64,000 nucleotides of DNA from Bog-756 sp963704585 (GCA_963704585.1 OY969919.1:2914001-2978000), one strand, 5' to 3'; positions 35,427-44,709 are shown, numbered from the stretch's first letter. The notes: generated by a model from the letters alone, not told the origin. Made by a program: numbers and translations.

Positions 35427-35749
35427 CCGTGGTGGAAGACCACGCCGTGGCCCCCGTCGGGATAGGTCCAGGTGATGGCACCCGCCTCGTTGCAGACCAT
35501 GTAGCAGGTGCCGCACTCGAAGCACTCCTCGTAGTTGAAGAGGATGCCGCCGTCGGCGGTGGGGGCGAAGAGGTCGGCGGGACAGGCGGTCACGCACGCG
35601 CGGGTCGTGCAGGAGCGGCAGAGGTCTGCGTCGACCGTGATGTGTGCGCGTGCACCGACCCGGAAGTCCACGGTCGCCATGCGCTCCTCGAACGAGATCC
35701 CGTGCCACCGGTGCTCCGCGCCCGGTGTGGGCCCGTGGGCGGCGGTCAT
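35423..35749 (-). CDS. fixX: FixX-like ferredoxin of ETF:quinone oxidoreductase
   Basis: This small iron-sulfur protein of about 108 residues has CRSCTTRACVTACPADLF and NYEECFECGTCYMVC, the FixX pattern. It is the FeS partner of the FixC flavoprotein and links ETF to quinone. The ATG chosen (MTAAHGPTPG) overlaps the FixC stop in ATGA, and the gene overlaps the ETF-beta gene on the other side, so all four are in one transcript. Part of the mycofactocin island. Confidence 0.92.
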   Translation of the reverse strand: MTAAHGPTPGAEHRWHGISFEERMATVDFRVGARAHITVDADLCRSCTTRACVTACPADLFAPTADGGILFNYEECFECGTCYMVCNEAGAITWTYPDGGHGVVFHHG

Positions 35750-37056
35750 CCGAAGATCCTCAGGCCCCGCCACGCGTCGGCGGCGAGCTCGCGGAGCTTG
35801 ACCCCGTGGCGTGCGGCCGCCCGCCGGGTCACGCGGATGCCGCCCGCCTTCGGCGAGGGGTTGGTGACGGTGAACATGCCCTCCGCGAGATCGCAGAGGA
35901 GCCCCGGGTAGCGCTGCTGCATCCGCTCCGAGAGGACGAGCGCGGGGGCCTTGCGCAGCCGCTTGTGGTCGGCCAGGACGAACTGCGACTCGAGGTCGGC
36001 GCGGTAGGAGGCGAGGCCCGCCGCCGAGCAGTCCCCGGCGCGGATCGCGCGGTCGGCCGCGCGGCCGGCCGCGTACCCGGAGCCGATGGCGAAGTTGACG
36101 CCTTCGAGCCAGAGCCCGGCCGCGAGGGTCATGGCGGCCGCGTCGCCGGCGACGAGCATCCCGTCGGCGACGAGGCGGGGCATCGTGTCGTACCCGCCTT
36201 CGGGGATCAGGTGCGCGGCGTACTCGACGAGCCGACCGCCCCGGAGGTAGGGCGCGATCGACGGATGCGCCTTCAGGCCGGCGACGAGCTCCTCCGGCCG
36301 TGTCCCCGATGCGGCCAGCTCGGGCAGGGACACGACCACGCCGACCGAGACGGTGTCGGCGTTGGTGTAGAGGAAGCCGCCGCCCGGGACGCCGCCCGTG
36401 CAGCCGAGGATCTCGATGTCGACGCCTTCGTGGCTGCGCACGCCGAAGCGCTCGTCGATGACGGAGGGTTCGATGGCGATGACCTCCTTCACCCCGAGGG
36501 TGTGGTGCGAGGCCTCCGCCGGCGGCGACAGGCCGGCCTCCTTTGCGAGAAAGGAGTTGACCCCGTCGGCCGCGACGACGACCGGCGCGTGGAGCTCGGC
36601 GCCGTCGCGGTCGGTCCGCACGCCGGTCACCCGTCCCGCGCCGTCACGGAGCAGCCCGGTCGCGACCGTCGAGGCGAGCAGGGTGGCGCCCGCGTCGGTG
36701 GCCTTGGTGGCGAGCCAGGCGTCGAAGTGCGACCGCCGGGTGGTCATCCCGTTGTAGGGAGCGGCGCCCCAGGCCTCGGTCCGGTAGTCGACGGCGAGCG
36801 ACTGGGTGCCGGTCGCGAGCATGGTCGAGCGTCGCACGACCCACCGCTCGACGGGCACCTCGTCCCACCAGCCGGGGACGAGCTCGTCGAGGACCCGGCC
36901 GTAGACGACGCCGCCGTAGACGTTCTTGGAGCCGGGGAACGGCCCGCGCTCGACGAGCACGACCGAGCGTCCGGCCCGCGCGAGCGCGAGGGCCGCGGCG
37001 GCGCCCGCCGGGCCGGCGCCGACCACCACCGCGTCGGCGGTCGAGACCTCAGGCAC
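35746..37056 (-). CDS. fixC: FixC-like electron transfer flavoprotein:quinone oxidoreductase
   Basis: This 436-residue FAD flavoprotein has the dinucleotide motif DAVVVGAGPAGAAAALALARAG, the second FAD motif GMLVAGDAAAMTLAAGLWLEGVNFA, and typical FixC sequences such as VVAADGVNSFLAKEAGL. It would reduce quinone with electrons from the ETF subunits, via the FixX ferredoxin encoded next. The GTG start overlaps the end of the ETF-alpha gene by 8 bases. In this island it is the likely exit of electrons from mycofactocin-dependent oxidations to respiration. Confidence 0.93.
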   Translation of the reverse strand: MPEVSTADAVVVGAGPAGAAAALALARAGRSVVLVERGPFPGSKNVYGGVVYGRVLDELVPGWWDEVPVERWVVRRSTMLATGTQSLAVDYRTEAWGAAPYNGMTTRRSHFDAWLATKATDAGATLLASTVATGLLRDGAGRVTGVRTDRDGAELHAPVVVAADGVNSFLAKEAGLSPPAEASHHTLGVKEVIAIEPSVIDERFGVRSHEGVDIEILGCTGGVPGGGFLYTNADTVSVGVVVSLPELAASGTRPEELVAGLKAHPSIAPYLRGGRLVEYAAHLIPEGGYDTMPRLVADGMLVAGDAAAMTLAAGLWLEGVNFAIGSGYAAGRAADRAIRAGDCSAAGLASYRADLESQFVLADHKRLRKAPALVLSERMQQRYPGLLCDLAEGMFTVTNPSPKAGGIRVTRRAAARHGVKLRELAADAWRGLRIFG

Positions 37057-38095
37057 CGCCCGCTCCCGTGGTCCGCGTCGCCGGCGCGGCCGCCGAGGCC
37101 GCGTCGACGGCGAACCGCTTCGCGAGCTCGACGAGCAGCGACCGGGCGTCGGCGACGAGCCCGAGATCGGCCATCGCGGTCATCGGGCAGGACGGGTCCG
37201 TGTTGACGCTCACGACGGTGCGCGGCGTGCCGATCCCTCCGAGGTGCTGGGTCGCCCCCGAGATCCCGAACGCGAGGTACAGCTCGGGGTCGACGGTCAC
37301 CCCGGTCGTCCCGATCTGCCGCTCGTACCCGGTCCATCCCGCGTCGGTGGCGACACGGGTGGCGCCCGCCGAGGCGCCGATCGCCGCGGCGAGCGTCTCG
37401 AGCACCCCGAAGGCCTCCGTCGCCGCCGCGTCGTCGAGTCCGGCCGCGAGCCCCGCGCCCCCGGCCACCACGCGGCCGGCTTCGGCGAGGTCCATCGTCC
37501 GCGGATCGGGCGGGACGAGGGCGACGAGCTCGGGGTCCGGCCCGACGGCCGACGGTGCGTCCCGGCCGACCGCGGCCGCCTCGAGGTGTGGGTGGCCCTC
37601 GCGGGGCGGCACCGCTCGGCTGCCGGGCAGGAGCGTCGCGATCGCGGGGCCCTCGACGACGACCGGGACGAGCACCCTCCCGTCCAGCCGGCTCACCTCG
37701 GCCTCGACGGTCGGGAGCTCACCGGGCGCGTCCGGCGGCCGCACCGATGCGCGCACCGCACCTGCGACGAGTGGCCGGCGACAGGCCGCGGCGAGGCGTG
37801 GTGCGAGGTCGCGTCCGTCCGGCGAGGCGGGCAGCACGGTGAGGGCGACCGATGCGAGCATCGGCGCGACGGTGGCGGCCAGCTCGGCAGGTCGGAAGCC
37901 GTCGCCCGTCTCGAGCCACCAGACGTGCGACGCGCCGTCGAGCGCCCTGCCGGCTGCCTCGCTGCCGCTCCCGACGACCAGCGCCCGCCCACCCGCCTCC
38001 GCGGCGGCCTCGTCCGCGCCGACCGGCAGGCGGCCGTCGCGAGCGACGACGATCGCGAGCGACGTCCCCGACGAGGACGGGTCGGCATCGTTCAC
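37049..38095 (-). CDS. Mycofactocin-associated electron transfer flavoprotein alpha subunit
   Basis: This protein of about 348 residues resembles ETF-alpha. The C-terminal FAD domain contains AFGISGATQHLGGIG and TVVSVNTDPSCPM, the characteristic FAD-binding motifs, preceded by GATRVATDAGWTGYERQIG. The N-terminal half is shorter and divergent. I place the start at the GTG (VNDADPSSSG) overlapping the OYE stop (GTGA); a much longer open frame continues upstream but is the shadow of the OYE gene. It pairs with the beta subunit two genes downstream. Confidence 0.9.
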   Translation of the reverse strand: MNDADPSSSGTSLAIVVARDGRLPVGADEAAAEAGGRALVVGSGSEAAGRALDGASHVWWLETGDGFRPAELAATVAPMLASVALTVLPASPDGRDLAPRLAAACRRPLVAGAVRASVRPPDAPGELPTVEAEVSRLDGRVLVPVVVEGPAIATLLPGSRAVPPREGHPHLEAAAVGRDAPSAVGPDPELVALVPPDPRTMDLAEAGRVVAGGAGLAAGLDDAAATEAFGVLETLAAAIGASAGATRVATDAGWTGYERQIGTTGVTVDPELYLAFGISGATQHLGGIGTPRTVVSVNTDPSCPMTAMADLGLVADARSLLVELAKRFAVDAASAAAPATRTTGAGGA

Positions 38096-40050
38096 AGCGC
38101 GACCGCCACCCGGTGGCCCTCGACGACGGCTGCATGCGCTCGCCGCGGGGTCACGCAGTCGCCGACGCGGTGGACCGCGAAGGGTGCGTCCCGCAGCGCC
38201 TGCCAGAGCTCCTCCTCGGGTTGCTGATGGACCGAGCAGACCACCCAGTCGCACGTCCGCACCTCGTCGGTCCCGGTCGGATGGTGCTGCAGGGTGAGCG
38301 CGATCCCGCCGTCCGCGTCGGCCACGCCCATCGGGACGAGGTCGACCGACTGGCGGATTGCCTTGGCGTGCGCTTTGACGTGCCAGGTCTCCATGTCGAG
38401 GGTGATGCCCAGGTCCTGCCCGACCACCATCCCGTTGGTCACGATCTCGACCGCGCACCCGCGGTCGGCGAGCAGCTCCGCGGTGGAGGTCGCCTGGTGG
38501 AACCCGAGCTCGTCCACGAGCACCACCGAGCCGGACGGGTGGACGCGCCCCTCGAGGACGTCGCGGACGTCCACGACGCGCGGGTGGTCGCCCGCCCACC
38601 ATGGTCTCGCCGGCCGCGCACCGGTCGCGAGGACGACCGCGTCCGGCTGTTCGGCCCGCACGGCGTCCGCTCCCGCCTCGACCCCGGTGCGCAGCTCCAC
38701 GCCCTCGCGGCGGGCGGCCACGATGAGGTTGCGGGCCAGGTCGAAGAACTCGGCCCGGCTCGGCACCGCGGCCGCGACGTGGACCTGGCCGCCGAGCCGG
38801 TCGTGGCGCTCGAAGAGCACGACCCGGTGGCCCCGCTCGGCCGCAGTCACCGCGGCCTGCAGCCCGCCGGGACCGCCCCCGACGACGACGACGCGGCGCC
38901 TGGCCGACGGTCCGGGCAGCGCGACCGACTCGCGACCGGTCCTCGGGTTCTCGATGCAGCCGAGCCACCGGTTGAGCCCCATCCGGCCGACGCACTCCTG
39001 GTTGCACGAGAGGCAGGTTCGGATGTCCGTCGCGTGGCCGGCCCGTGCCTTGCGGGCGAAGTCGGGGTCCGCGATCTGACCGCGGACGACACCGACCAGG
39101 TCGCAGAGCCCCTCTCGCAGTGCGCGGTCGGCCTGCAGCGGGTCCTTGAACCGGCCGACGCCGACGACGGGCAGGTCGACCGCGTCGCGGAGCGCGCTCG
39201 GGATGAAGAGCGCGTAGCCGGGAGGCACCTGCATGCTCGCCTCGATCATGTAGAGCGTGGCGGTCGCCACGCCGATCGAGGTGTTGAGGTAGTCGACCTG
39301 CCCGGTCTGCTCCACCAGCCGCGCGACCGCCACGGCATCCTCGATCCCGGTGCCGCCTTCGATGAGCTCGTCGCCGCAGAGCCGGACCCCGAGCACGCGG
39401 TCGGGCCCGATCGCCGACCGCACGGCGTCGACGAGCTCGATGAGCAGGCGCGCGCGGTTCCGGAGCGGGCCGCCGTAGTAGTCCTGCCGATGGTTGGTCG
39501 CGGGCGAGAGGAATCCCCGGACGATGGAGGAGTGCGAGCACTGGAGCTCCACGCCGTCGAACCCGCCGGCCGCGCAGTGCTCCGCCACCGTGGCGTAGCC
39601 GTCGACGATCTCGGCGATCTCGCCGGCGTCGACCGCCTTCGGCATCTCGCGGAAGAGCGGGTCGGCGACCGGGCTCGGCCCCCAGACCGGCCGCCGCGAG
39701 TACCTCCCGTCCGCCTGGCCGCCGTTGTGGTTGAGCTGGGCGAGGATCGGCACCCCGTGCGCGTGCACCGCGTCGGTGATCCGCCGGTACCCGTCGACGA
39801 CCCGCGGGTCGAAGCCGTGGATGAGCTTCTCGTAGGGCCAGTCGGTCGGGTGCGTCGAGTGCTCCTCGGTGACGATGAGGCCGGCGCCGCCCGCGGCGCG
39901 CGACGCGTAGTAGGCGGCGTGCTGCTCGGAGGGGAGGCCGTCCTCGGCGTAGTTGGTCAGGTGCGCGGAGAAGACGATCCGGTTCTCCACCGTCACCGGG
40001 CCGAGCCGCAGCGGCGTGAAGAGGTGGCGATACCGGCCACCCGCGCTCAT
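38092..40050 (-). CDS. Mycofactocin-system FadH/OYE-family oxidoreductase (type 1)
   Basis: This 652-residue protein has two parts: an N-terminal TIM-barrel of the old yellow enzyme family (FTPLRLGPVTVENRIVFSAH, LAQLNHNGGQ, ELQCSHSSIVRGFLSPATN) and a C-terminal NAD(P)/FAD reductase domain (VVVVGGGPGGLQAAVTA). A 4Fe-4S motif CLSCNQECVGRMGLNRWLGC lies between them, as in 2,4-dienoyl-CoA reductase FadH. Two such genes occur in mycofactocin islands; this one is 6 bases from the SDR gene and overlaps ETF-alpha. Its exact reaction with mycofactocin is not known. Confidence 0.9.
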   Translation of the reverse strand: MSAGGRYRHLFTPLRLGPVTVENRIVFSAHLTNYAEDGLPSEQHAAYYASRAAGGAGLIVTEEHSTHPTDWPYEKLIHGFDPRVVDGYRRITDAVHAHGVPILAQLNHNGGQADGRYSRRPVWGPSPVADPLFREMPKAVDAGEIAEIVDGYATVAEHCAAGGFDGVELQCSHSSIVRGFLSPATNHRQDYYGGPLRNRARLLIELVDAVRSAIGPDRVLGVRLCGDELIEGGTGIEDAVAVARLVEQTGQVDYLNTSIGVATATLYMIEASMQVPPGYALFIPSALRDAVDLPVVGVGRFKDPLQADRALREGLCDLVGVVRGQIADPDFARKARAGHATDIRTCLSCNQECVGRMGLNRWLGCIENPRTGRESVALPGPSARRRVVVVGGGPGGLQAAVTAAERGHRVVLFERHDRLGGQVHVAAAVPSRAEFFDLARNLIVAARREGVELRTGVEAGADAVRAEQPDAVVLATGARPARPWWAGDHPRVVDVRDVLEGRVHPSGSVVLVDELGFHQATSTAELLADRGCAVEIVTNGMVVGQDLGITLDMETWHVKAHAKAIRQSVDLVPMGVADADGGIALTLQHHPTGTDEVRTCDWVVCSVHQQPEEELWQALRDAPFAVHRVGDCVTPRRAHAAVVEGHRVAVAL

Positions 40051-40056
40051 CGGGCG

Positions 40057-40895
40057 CTACCGGGCCGACGCACCGGCGTCGACGGTGAGGGTGTGGCCCG
40101 TCACGTACCGGGACTCGTCGGAGGCGAGGTACAGGACCGCGGCCGTCACGTCCTCGGGCGCGACGACGTCGACCCGCAGCGAGTTGAGGAAGATCGGGCC
40201 GACGTCGGGGCTCTGCTCGATGCGCTCGGTCAGCCCGGCCATGCCCACGAGCATCGGGGTGTCGACGCCGGTCGGATGGACCGAGTTGACCCGGATCCCC
40301 GTCGACGCGAGCTCGTTGGACAGGACGCGCATGATCCCGACCAGGCCGTGCTTCGAGGCGACGTAGGGGGCGAAGAAGGGCTGGCCCTTCAGTCCCGCCA
40401 CGGAGCTGATGAGGATCACCGAGCCGCCCCCTCCGTCGACCAGGTGCGGGAGCGCCGCCGTGCAGGTGTACCAGGCGCCGGTGAGGTTGACCCCGAGCAC
40501 CGCCTCCCACGAGGGCGGGTCGACCTCGTCCCACCGTTGGACCGTGCAGACGCCGGCGTTCGCCACGACGATGTCGAGGCGGCCGAGCCTGGCGACCCCG
40601 TCGTCGACCGCGGCGCGCAGTGCGTCGACGTCGCGGACGTCGACCGTGGCGGCCACGATCCGGCCCCCTTCGGCTTCGACCAGCCGTGCCGTCTCGTCGA
40701 GGTCGGCCGGCCTGGCCAGGGGATAGGGGATCGCGTCGATGTCCGCGCAGCGGTCGAGGGCGATGACGTCGGCCCCTTCGCGTGCGAGGCGCACCGCATG
40801 GCTCCGGCCTTGGCCCGCGCGGCGCCGGTCACGAGGGCGACCTTGCCCGCCACCCGCCCCGGTGCGCGCGCCGGCGTCCCGGTGCCTGCGTTCAC
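40057..40895 (-). CDS. Mycofactocin-coupled SDR-family oxidoreductase (2), frameshifted
   Basis: This short-chain dehydrogenase shows VAGKVALVTGAAR in one frame and GQGRSHAVRLAREGADVIALDR in the next, meeting near 40814-40816. One G missing from a G-run (minus strand) restores a normal protein of about 279 residues. The insertion CADIDAIPYPLARPADLDET is the hallmark of mycofactocin-coupled SDRs. The active site is Ser in ISSVAGLKGQPFFAPYVASK, with Tyr-x3-Lys present. The GTG start overlaps the stop of the OYE type 2 gene. Probably a functional gene with a sequence error. Confidence 0.87.
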
Positions 40896-42886
40896 GCGCC
40901 CGCTCCGGCGAGCGCTGGACTGCGCGCCGCGGTGACGCCCGCGACCTCGAGCGCGAGCCGGCGACCTTCGCGGACGGCCTCGGCGATGGTGCGCGGCGCG
41001 ACGCAGTCGCCTGCACGTGGCGCGCCACTGGACGCCAGGTCGTCGTCGGGGAGGCGGTGGCCGCAGTCGACGAGCACGGCGCACGGGACGAGTCGCCGCT
41101 CGCCCGTCCAGACGTCCTCGAGCGTCGCGGCGCCCTCCGCGACCGCGCGCAGGACCGCGCGCAGCTCTCGGCGCACCCCGGCGCGCTGGAGGCGCACGTT
41201 CGCATCCGCGAGGTCGCCGGTCCGCGCCAGCTGGACGCCCGCGACCTGGTCCTGCGTGACCAGCGAGACCGGGGCGCCCGACGCGGCGAGCCACTCCGCC
41301 ACCCCGACCCCGATCGGTCCGCCGACCGGATCGAGGACGACGAACGGGCCCGCCGGGAGCGCCTCGGATCCCCGGGCGAGGAGCGCCGGGGCATCGAGGA
41401 CCAGCGTGGCCTCGTCGACCGGGACCGCGAGGGGCGCGGCCCGGGAGCCGGTCGCGAGCACGACCGCGGTATCCGACGCCAGTGCGGCGTCGACCTCGGC
41501 CGCGGTCGTCTCCTTGCCGCACTGGAGTTCGACCCCCTGGAGCCGGCACTCGGCGACCAGCCAGTCGGCGAGTGCGCGGAGGCGGCGCCTGCCGTCCCCG
41601 ACGGCGGCGGTGCGCGCCATCCCGCCCGGTCCGGCGTCCCGCTCGACGACGCGGACGGCGTGGCCCCCGGCGGAGAGGACGCGTGCGCACTCGAGCCCGG
41701 CGACCCCGGCACCCACCACCAGTGCGGCGCGGCGCGGCGTGTCCACCGCGTCCGCCGCCGGGGAGACGCTCCGGTCGTCGACGGTCGGATCGCTCGACTC
41801 GAAGCCGCTGCGTGGCTCGCCCACGCACGTGACGAGGAGGTTGCGGTCGTCGCGCACGCGGCAGGTCTGGTTGCAGAGGAGGCACGGGCGGGCCCGCGGG
41901 GCGTGTCCGGCGGCGACCAGCGAGACCAGCCGGGGCTCGGCGATCTGTGCCCGCGTCATCTCGACCAGGTCGCAGACGCCGTCCTCGATCGCGGACTGGG
42001 CAGCACCGGCGTCGACCACGCTGCCCTGGAGCACGACCGCGGTCCGGCCGGCGGCGGCCGTGCGCATCGCGCGGCAGAGATCGGTGTTGAACCCGGGCGC
42101 CGTGTGCTCGTCCGGGCGGTAGGCGGCGGTCGAGTAGGGACCGCCGCGGACGACCGTGAGCAGGTCGACCAGGTCGGCAAGTGTGGCGACCTGGTCGGCG
42201 GCCGCCTCGGGGGTCACGCCGGCCCAGGGCGCGAGCTCGTCGCACGAGAGGCGGAGTGCCACGACGCGTGACTCGCCGACCACCTCACGGACGGCGCGGA
42301 GGACCTCGCGGGTCAGGCGCAGCCGGTCGTCGCCGTACTCGTCGTCGCGCAGGTTGGTCAGGCCCGAGTGGAACTGCCGGAGCAGCGAGACGGGACCGGC
42401 GTCCACCTCCACCCCGTCGAGGCCGGCCACGGCGGCGACGGACGCGGCCTGCGCGAAGCCGTCGACGAGCGCGGTCAGCTCCGGGCGCTCCATCGCCATC
42501 GGCAGCTCGCGGCTCACCACGTCGGCGACCCGCGACGGTGCCCAGAGCGCGGCCTGCGAGTGCGCGCTCGACCCCTGGCCGCCGCAGTGGCCGATCCCGC
42601 CGAGCACCAGCGTCCCGTGCGGGCGGCACCGCTCTGCGATCGCCTCCCAGCCGGGGCCGCACGACGTGGCGAGCGGCGCGCGCTCGTACGGCCAGTCCGA
42701 CGGATGGACCGACGCGGGCTCCGTGACGACCACCCCCGCGCCCCCCGCGGCTCGAGTGCCGTAGTAGGCGACGTGGCGGTCGCTCAACGCGCGTCCTCGA
42801 CCGAGGTTCGTCTCGTGGGGGCCGAAGACCACCCGCGACGGCGCCGTCCTGCCGGCGATCGCCACCGGCTCGGTGAGCGGGGCCAC
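40892..42886 (-). CDS. Mycofactocin-system FadH/OYE-family oxidoreductase (type 2)
   Basis: This 664-residue paralogue of the type 1 OYE enzyme has a TIM barrel (AGRTAPSRVVFGPHETN, IGHCGGQGSSAHSQ) then the FeS motif CLLCNQTCRVRDDRNLLVTC and a C-terminal pyridine-nucleotide domain (ALVVGAGVAGLECARVLSAG). Two OYE genes in one mycofactocin island match the two families named for this system. Here it lies 3 bases after mftC, the position taken by mftD in mycobacteria. Whether it supplies an oxidative step for the precursor is an open question. Confidence 0.9.
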   Translation of the reverse strand: MAPLTEPVAIAGRTAPSRVVFGPHETNLGRGRALSDRHVAYYGTRAAGGAGVVVTEPASVHPSDWPYERAPLATSCGPGWEAIAERCRPHGTLVLGGIGHCGGQGSSAHSQAALWAPSRVADVVSRELPMAMERPELTALVDGFAQAASVAAVAGLDGVEVDAGPVSLLRQFHSGLTNLRDDEYGDDRLRLTREVLRAVREVVGESRVVALRLSCDELAPWAGVTPEAAADQVATLADLVDLLTVVRGGPYSTAAYRPDEHTAPGFNTDLCRAMRTAAAGRTAVVLQGSVVDAGAAQSAIEDGVCDLVEMTRAQIAEPRLVSLVAAGHAPRARPCLLCNQTCRVRDDRNLLVTCVGEPRSGFESSDPTVDDRSVSPAADAVDTPRRAALVVGAGVAGLECARVLSAGGHAVRVVERDAGPGGMARTAAVGDGRRRLRALADWLVAECRLQGVELQCGKETTAAEVDAALASDTAVVLATGSRAAPLAVPVDEATLVLDAPALLARGSEALPAGPFVVLDPVGGPIGVGVAEWLAASGAPVSLVTQDQVAGVQLARTGDLADANVRLQRAGVRRELRAVLRAVAEGAATLEDVWTGERRLVPCAVLVDCGHRLPDDDLASSGAPRAGDCVAPRTIAEAVREGRRLALEVAGVTAARSPALAGAGA

Positions 42887-42889
42887 CGG

Positions 42890-44146
42890 TCAGGTCCGCC
42901 GCGGTGCCGGTGCGGTGCCGGCGAGCGGCCGTTCGTCACAGGGCCGGCCGCCGCCGGCATGGCCGCCGTGGGGGAGGAGTGAGACGGCGACCCGCTCCGG
43001 CGTGCGCCGCCGGGCCGGGCGCGCCGAGTGGTCGGCGGACGGGCGCGGCGCCGCGGTGGCGCCCCGATCGGCGAGCGCGCGCTCGCCGTGGCCGAGCACG
43101 CACTCGGGATCCGGGCCGTCGAGCGGGAGCCCCGTGAAGAACTTCGCGGCCATGCAGCCGCCGCGGCAGGCGTCGTACTGCCCGCAGCTGCGACACGCCC
43201 CGCCGCTCCCGCCGGCCCGGAGCTCGGCGAAGAGGGGCGCCTGCCCCCAGATCCGCTCGAACCCACCCGGGGACCGGACGTTGCCGGCGAGGAACTCGTC
43301 GTGGATGGCGAAGGGGCACGCGTAGACGTCACCGACGGGGTCGACGAGGCAGACCACCCGCCCGGCCCCGCAGAGGTTGAGCCCGGGGAGGGGCGTGCCG
43401 TACCCGGCGAGGTGGAAGAAGGAGTCGCCGGTCAGCACCCGGTCGCCGTGCTCCACCAGCCAGTCGTAGAGCGACCGCTGCTGCGCGGCGGTCGGGTGCA
43501 GCTCGTCCCAGACGTCCGCGCCGCGCCCGGAGGGCCGGAGGCGCGTGAGCCGGAGCTGCGCGCCGTACCGGTCGGCGAGCACCTCGAAGGCGTCGAGCTG
43601 CCCGGCGTTCTGCCGGGTCACGACCACGGACAGCTTGAAGCCCTCGAGACCGGCGCGGGCGAGGCGCTCCATGGCGGTGACCGCCGTCTCGAACGAACCC
43701 TCGCCGCGCAGCGCGTCGTTGACCGAGGGGGTTGCGCCGTCGAGGGAGAGCTGCACGTCGACCGCGTCGTTGGACGCGAGCCGGGCCGCGACGTCCTCGG
43801 TGATCCTCGAGCCGTTCGTCGAGAACTTGACGCCGACCCGGTGCGCGGTCGCGTAGTCGACGAGTTCGAAGAAGTCGGCCCGCACCGTCGGCTCCCCGCC
43901 GCCGACGTTCACGTAGAAGATCTGCATGCGCTCGAACTCGTCGATGAGCGCCCTGCACTCCTCCGTCGAGAGCTCCGCGGGATCGCGGCGCCCGGAGCTC
44001 GAGAGGCAGTGGCGACAGGCGAGATTGCAGGCGTAGGTCAGCTCCCAGGTCAGGCAGATCGGCGCGTCGAGCCCGCGTTCGAAGAGGTCGACGAGCCGCT
44101 GACCCGCGGCGGCAGGTGGGGCCGGCGCCGTGCCGAGCGTGGTCAT
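42890..44146 (-). CDS. mftC: Mycofactocin radical SAM maturase MftC
   Basis: This radical SAM enzyme of about 418 residues decarboxylates the C-terminal Tyr of MftA and cross-links it to the neighbouring Val. The cluster motif CNLACRHC (CX3CX2C) lies near residue 40, then YVNVGGGEPTVR. The C-terminal SPASM region has Cys in LCGAGRVVCLVD, YACPFA and CRSCGQYDACRGGC. An extra Arg/Pro-rich tail follows after GHGERALADRG. The ATG overlaps the mftB stop in ATGA. Conserved sequence and context make this one of the surest calls in the window. Confidence 0.96.
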   Translation of the reverse strand: MTTLGTAPAPPAAAGQRLVDLFERGLDAPICLTWELTYACNLACRHCLSSSGRRDPAELSTEECRALIDEFERMQIFYVNVGGGEPTVRADFFELVDYATAHRVGVKFSTNGSRITEDVAARLASNDAVDVQLSLDGATPSVNDALRGEGSFETAVTAMERLARAGLEGFKLSVVVTRQNAGQLDAFEVLADRYGAQLRLTRLRPSGRGADVWDELHPTAAQQRSLYDWLVEHGDRVLTGDSFFHLAGYGTPLPGLNLCGAGRVVCLVDPVGDVYACPFAIHDEFLAGNVRSPGGFERIWGQAPLFAELRAGGSGGACRSCGQYDACRGGCMAAKFFTGLPLDGPDPECVLGHGERALADRGATAAPRPSADHSARPARRRTPERVAVSLLPHGGHAGGGRPCDERPLAGTAPAPRRT

Positions 44147-44445
44147 GCGCCCACCCGCTCGCGGATCATGCCGGTGCCGGCCAGCGTCGCGAGCGCCCGG
44201 CGGTAAGTGTCGCGCTCCTCGTCGGACACGCCGGCGGCGTCGCACGCAGCGCGCCCGGTGGGGTGGTCGGCGAGCGCCTCGACGACCGCGAGCAGCGTCG
44301 GGCTCTTGAGGAAGGAGAGTCGCCGGGTCCCGAAGTGGTAGGCGAGCGCGCCGAACGGTTCGGGGCGCAGCGAGACCTGGGGATGGAGCTCCCAGGCGCT
44401 GCGATCGTCGAAGCCGGCAGCTGTGGCCGGCGGCTGCTCGTGCAC
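44143..44445 (-). CDS. mftB: Mycofactocin precursor-binding protein MftB
   Basis: This 100-residue chaperone of the RRE/PqqD-like type brings MftA to MftC. The sequence has FDDRSAWELHPQVSLRPEPFGALAYHFGTRRLSF, with a conserved core (RPEPFGALAYHF) typical of MftB, and a C-terminal helical part. I use the GTG (VHEQPPATA) at 44445, 29 bases after the mftA stop; an upstream start in the same frame would enter mftA. Its stop overlaps the mftC start. Confidence 0.92.
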   Translation of the reverse strand: MHEQPPATAAGFDDRSAWELHPQVSLRPEPFGALAYHFGTRRLSFLKSPTLLAVVEALADHPTGRAACDAAGVSDEERDTYRRALATLAGTGMIRERVGA

Positions 44446-44474
44446 GGTGAGGTCGGTCGGGTGTGGGCGGGGGC

Positions 44475-44624
44475 CTAGTAGACGCCGCACATGCCGTCGA
44501 TGGACACGTCCTCGACCAGCAGGTCGCGCTCGACGAGCTCGTCGCCGCCGGCGGGGCGGACCCCGTCCGGCTCGGCGACCGCGTCCCGCGGGTCGGTCTG
44601 GGTCTGGGGTGCGGCGTCGGGCAT
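44475..44624 (-). CDS. mftA: Mycofactocin precursor peptide MftA
   Basis: This 49-residue precursor peptide ends in the invariant core IDGMCGVY, which MftC and MftE process to give the Val-Tyr-derived cofactor. The leader MPDAAPQTQTDPRDAV is acidic and unstructured. The ATG at 44624 follows GGAGG by four bases and the gene ends in TAG. The last 20 residues (LVEDVSIDGMCGVY and before) align with mycobacterial MftA. It leads the operon and lies divergent from mftR across an 85-base AT-rich promoter region. Confidence 0.95.
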   Translation of the reverse strand: MPDAAPQTQTDPRDAVAEPDGVRPAGGDELVERDLLVEDVSIDGMCGVY

Positions 44625-44671
44625 GGGACCTCCACGGATCGGCCGGGCGGGCCCGGCGGGTCGGCAGTGGG

Positions 44672-44704
44672 TTCCAATTTAGTGCACTCGATGCCAAAAT
44701 GGAA
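44672..44704. promoter_or_regulatory. AT-rich imperfect inverted repeat between mftA and mftR, candidate MftR operator
   Basis: The segment from 44672 to 44704 begins TTCCAATTT and ends AAAATGGAA, an imperfect inverted repeat (one gap) around the centre AGTGCACT, itself palindromic. It is the only AT-rich stretch in the 85-base divergent gap and would overlap both promoters. TetR-type regulators bind such dyads, so MftR is the natural candidate. Not shown by sequence alone. Confidence 0.5.
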
Positions 44705-44709
44705 GCCTG

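Noticed and set aside
37049..40534. Very long open frame (1161 codons) on the minus strand
   Set aside because: Only its last 348 codons match a family (ETF-alpha). The rest is an Arg/Pro-rich shadow of the OYE type 1 and SDR genes in other frames.
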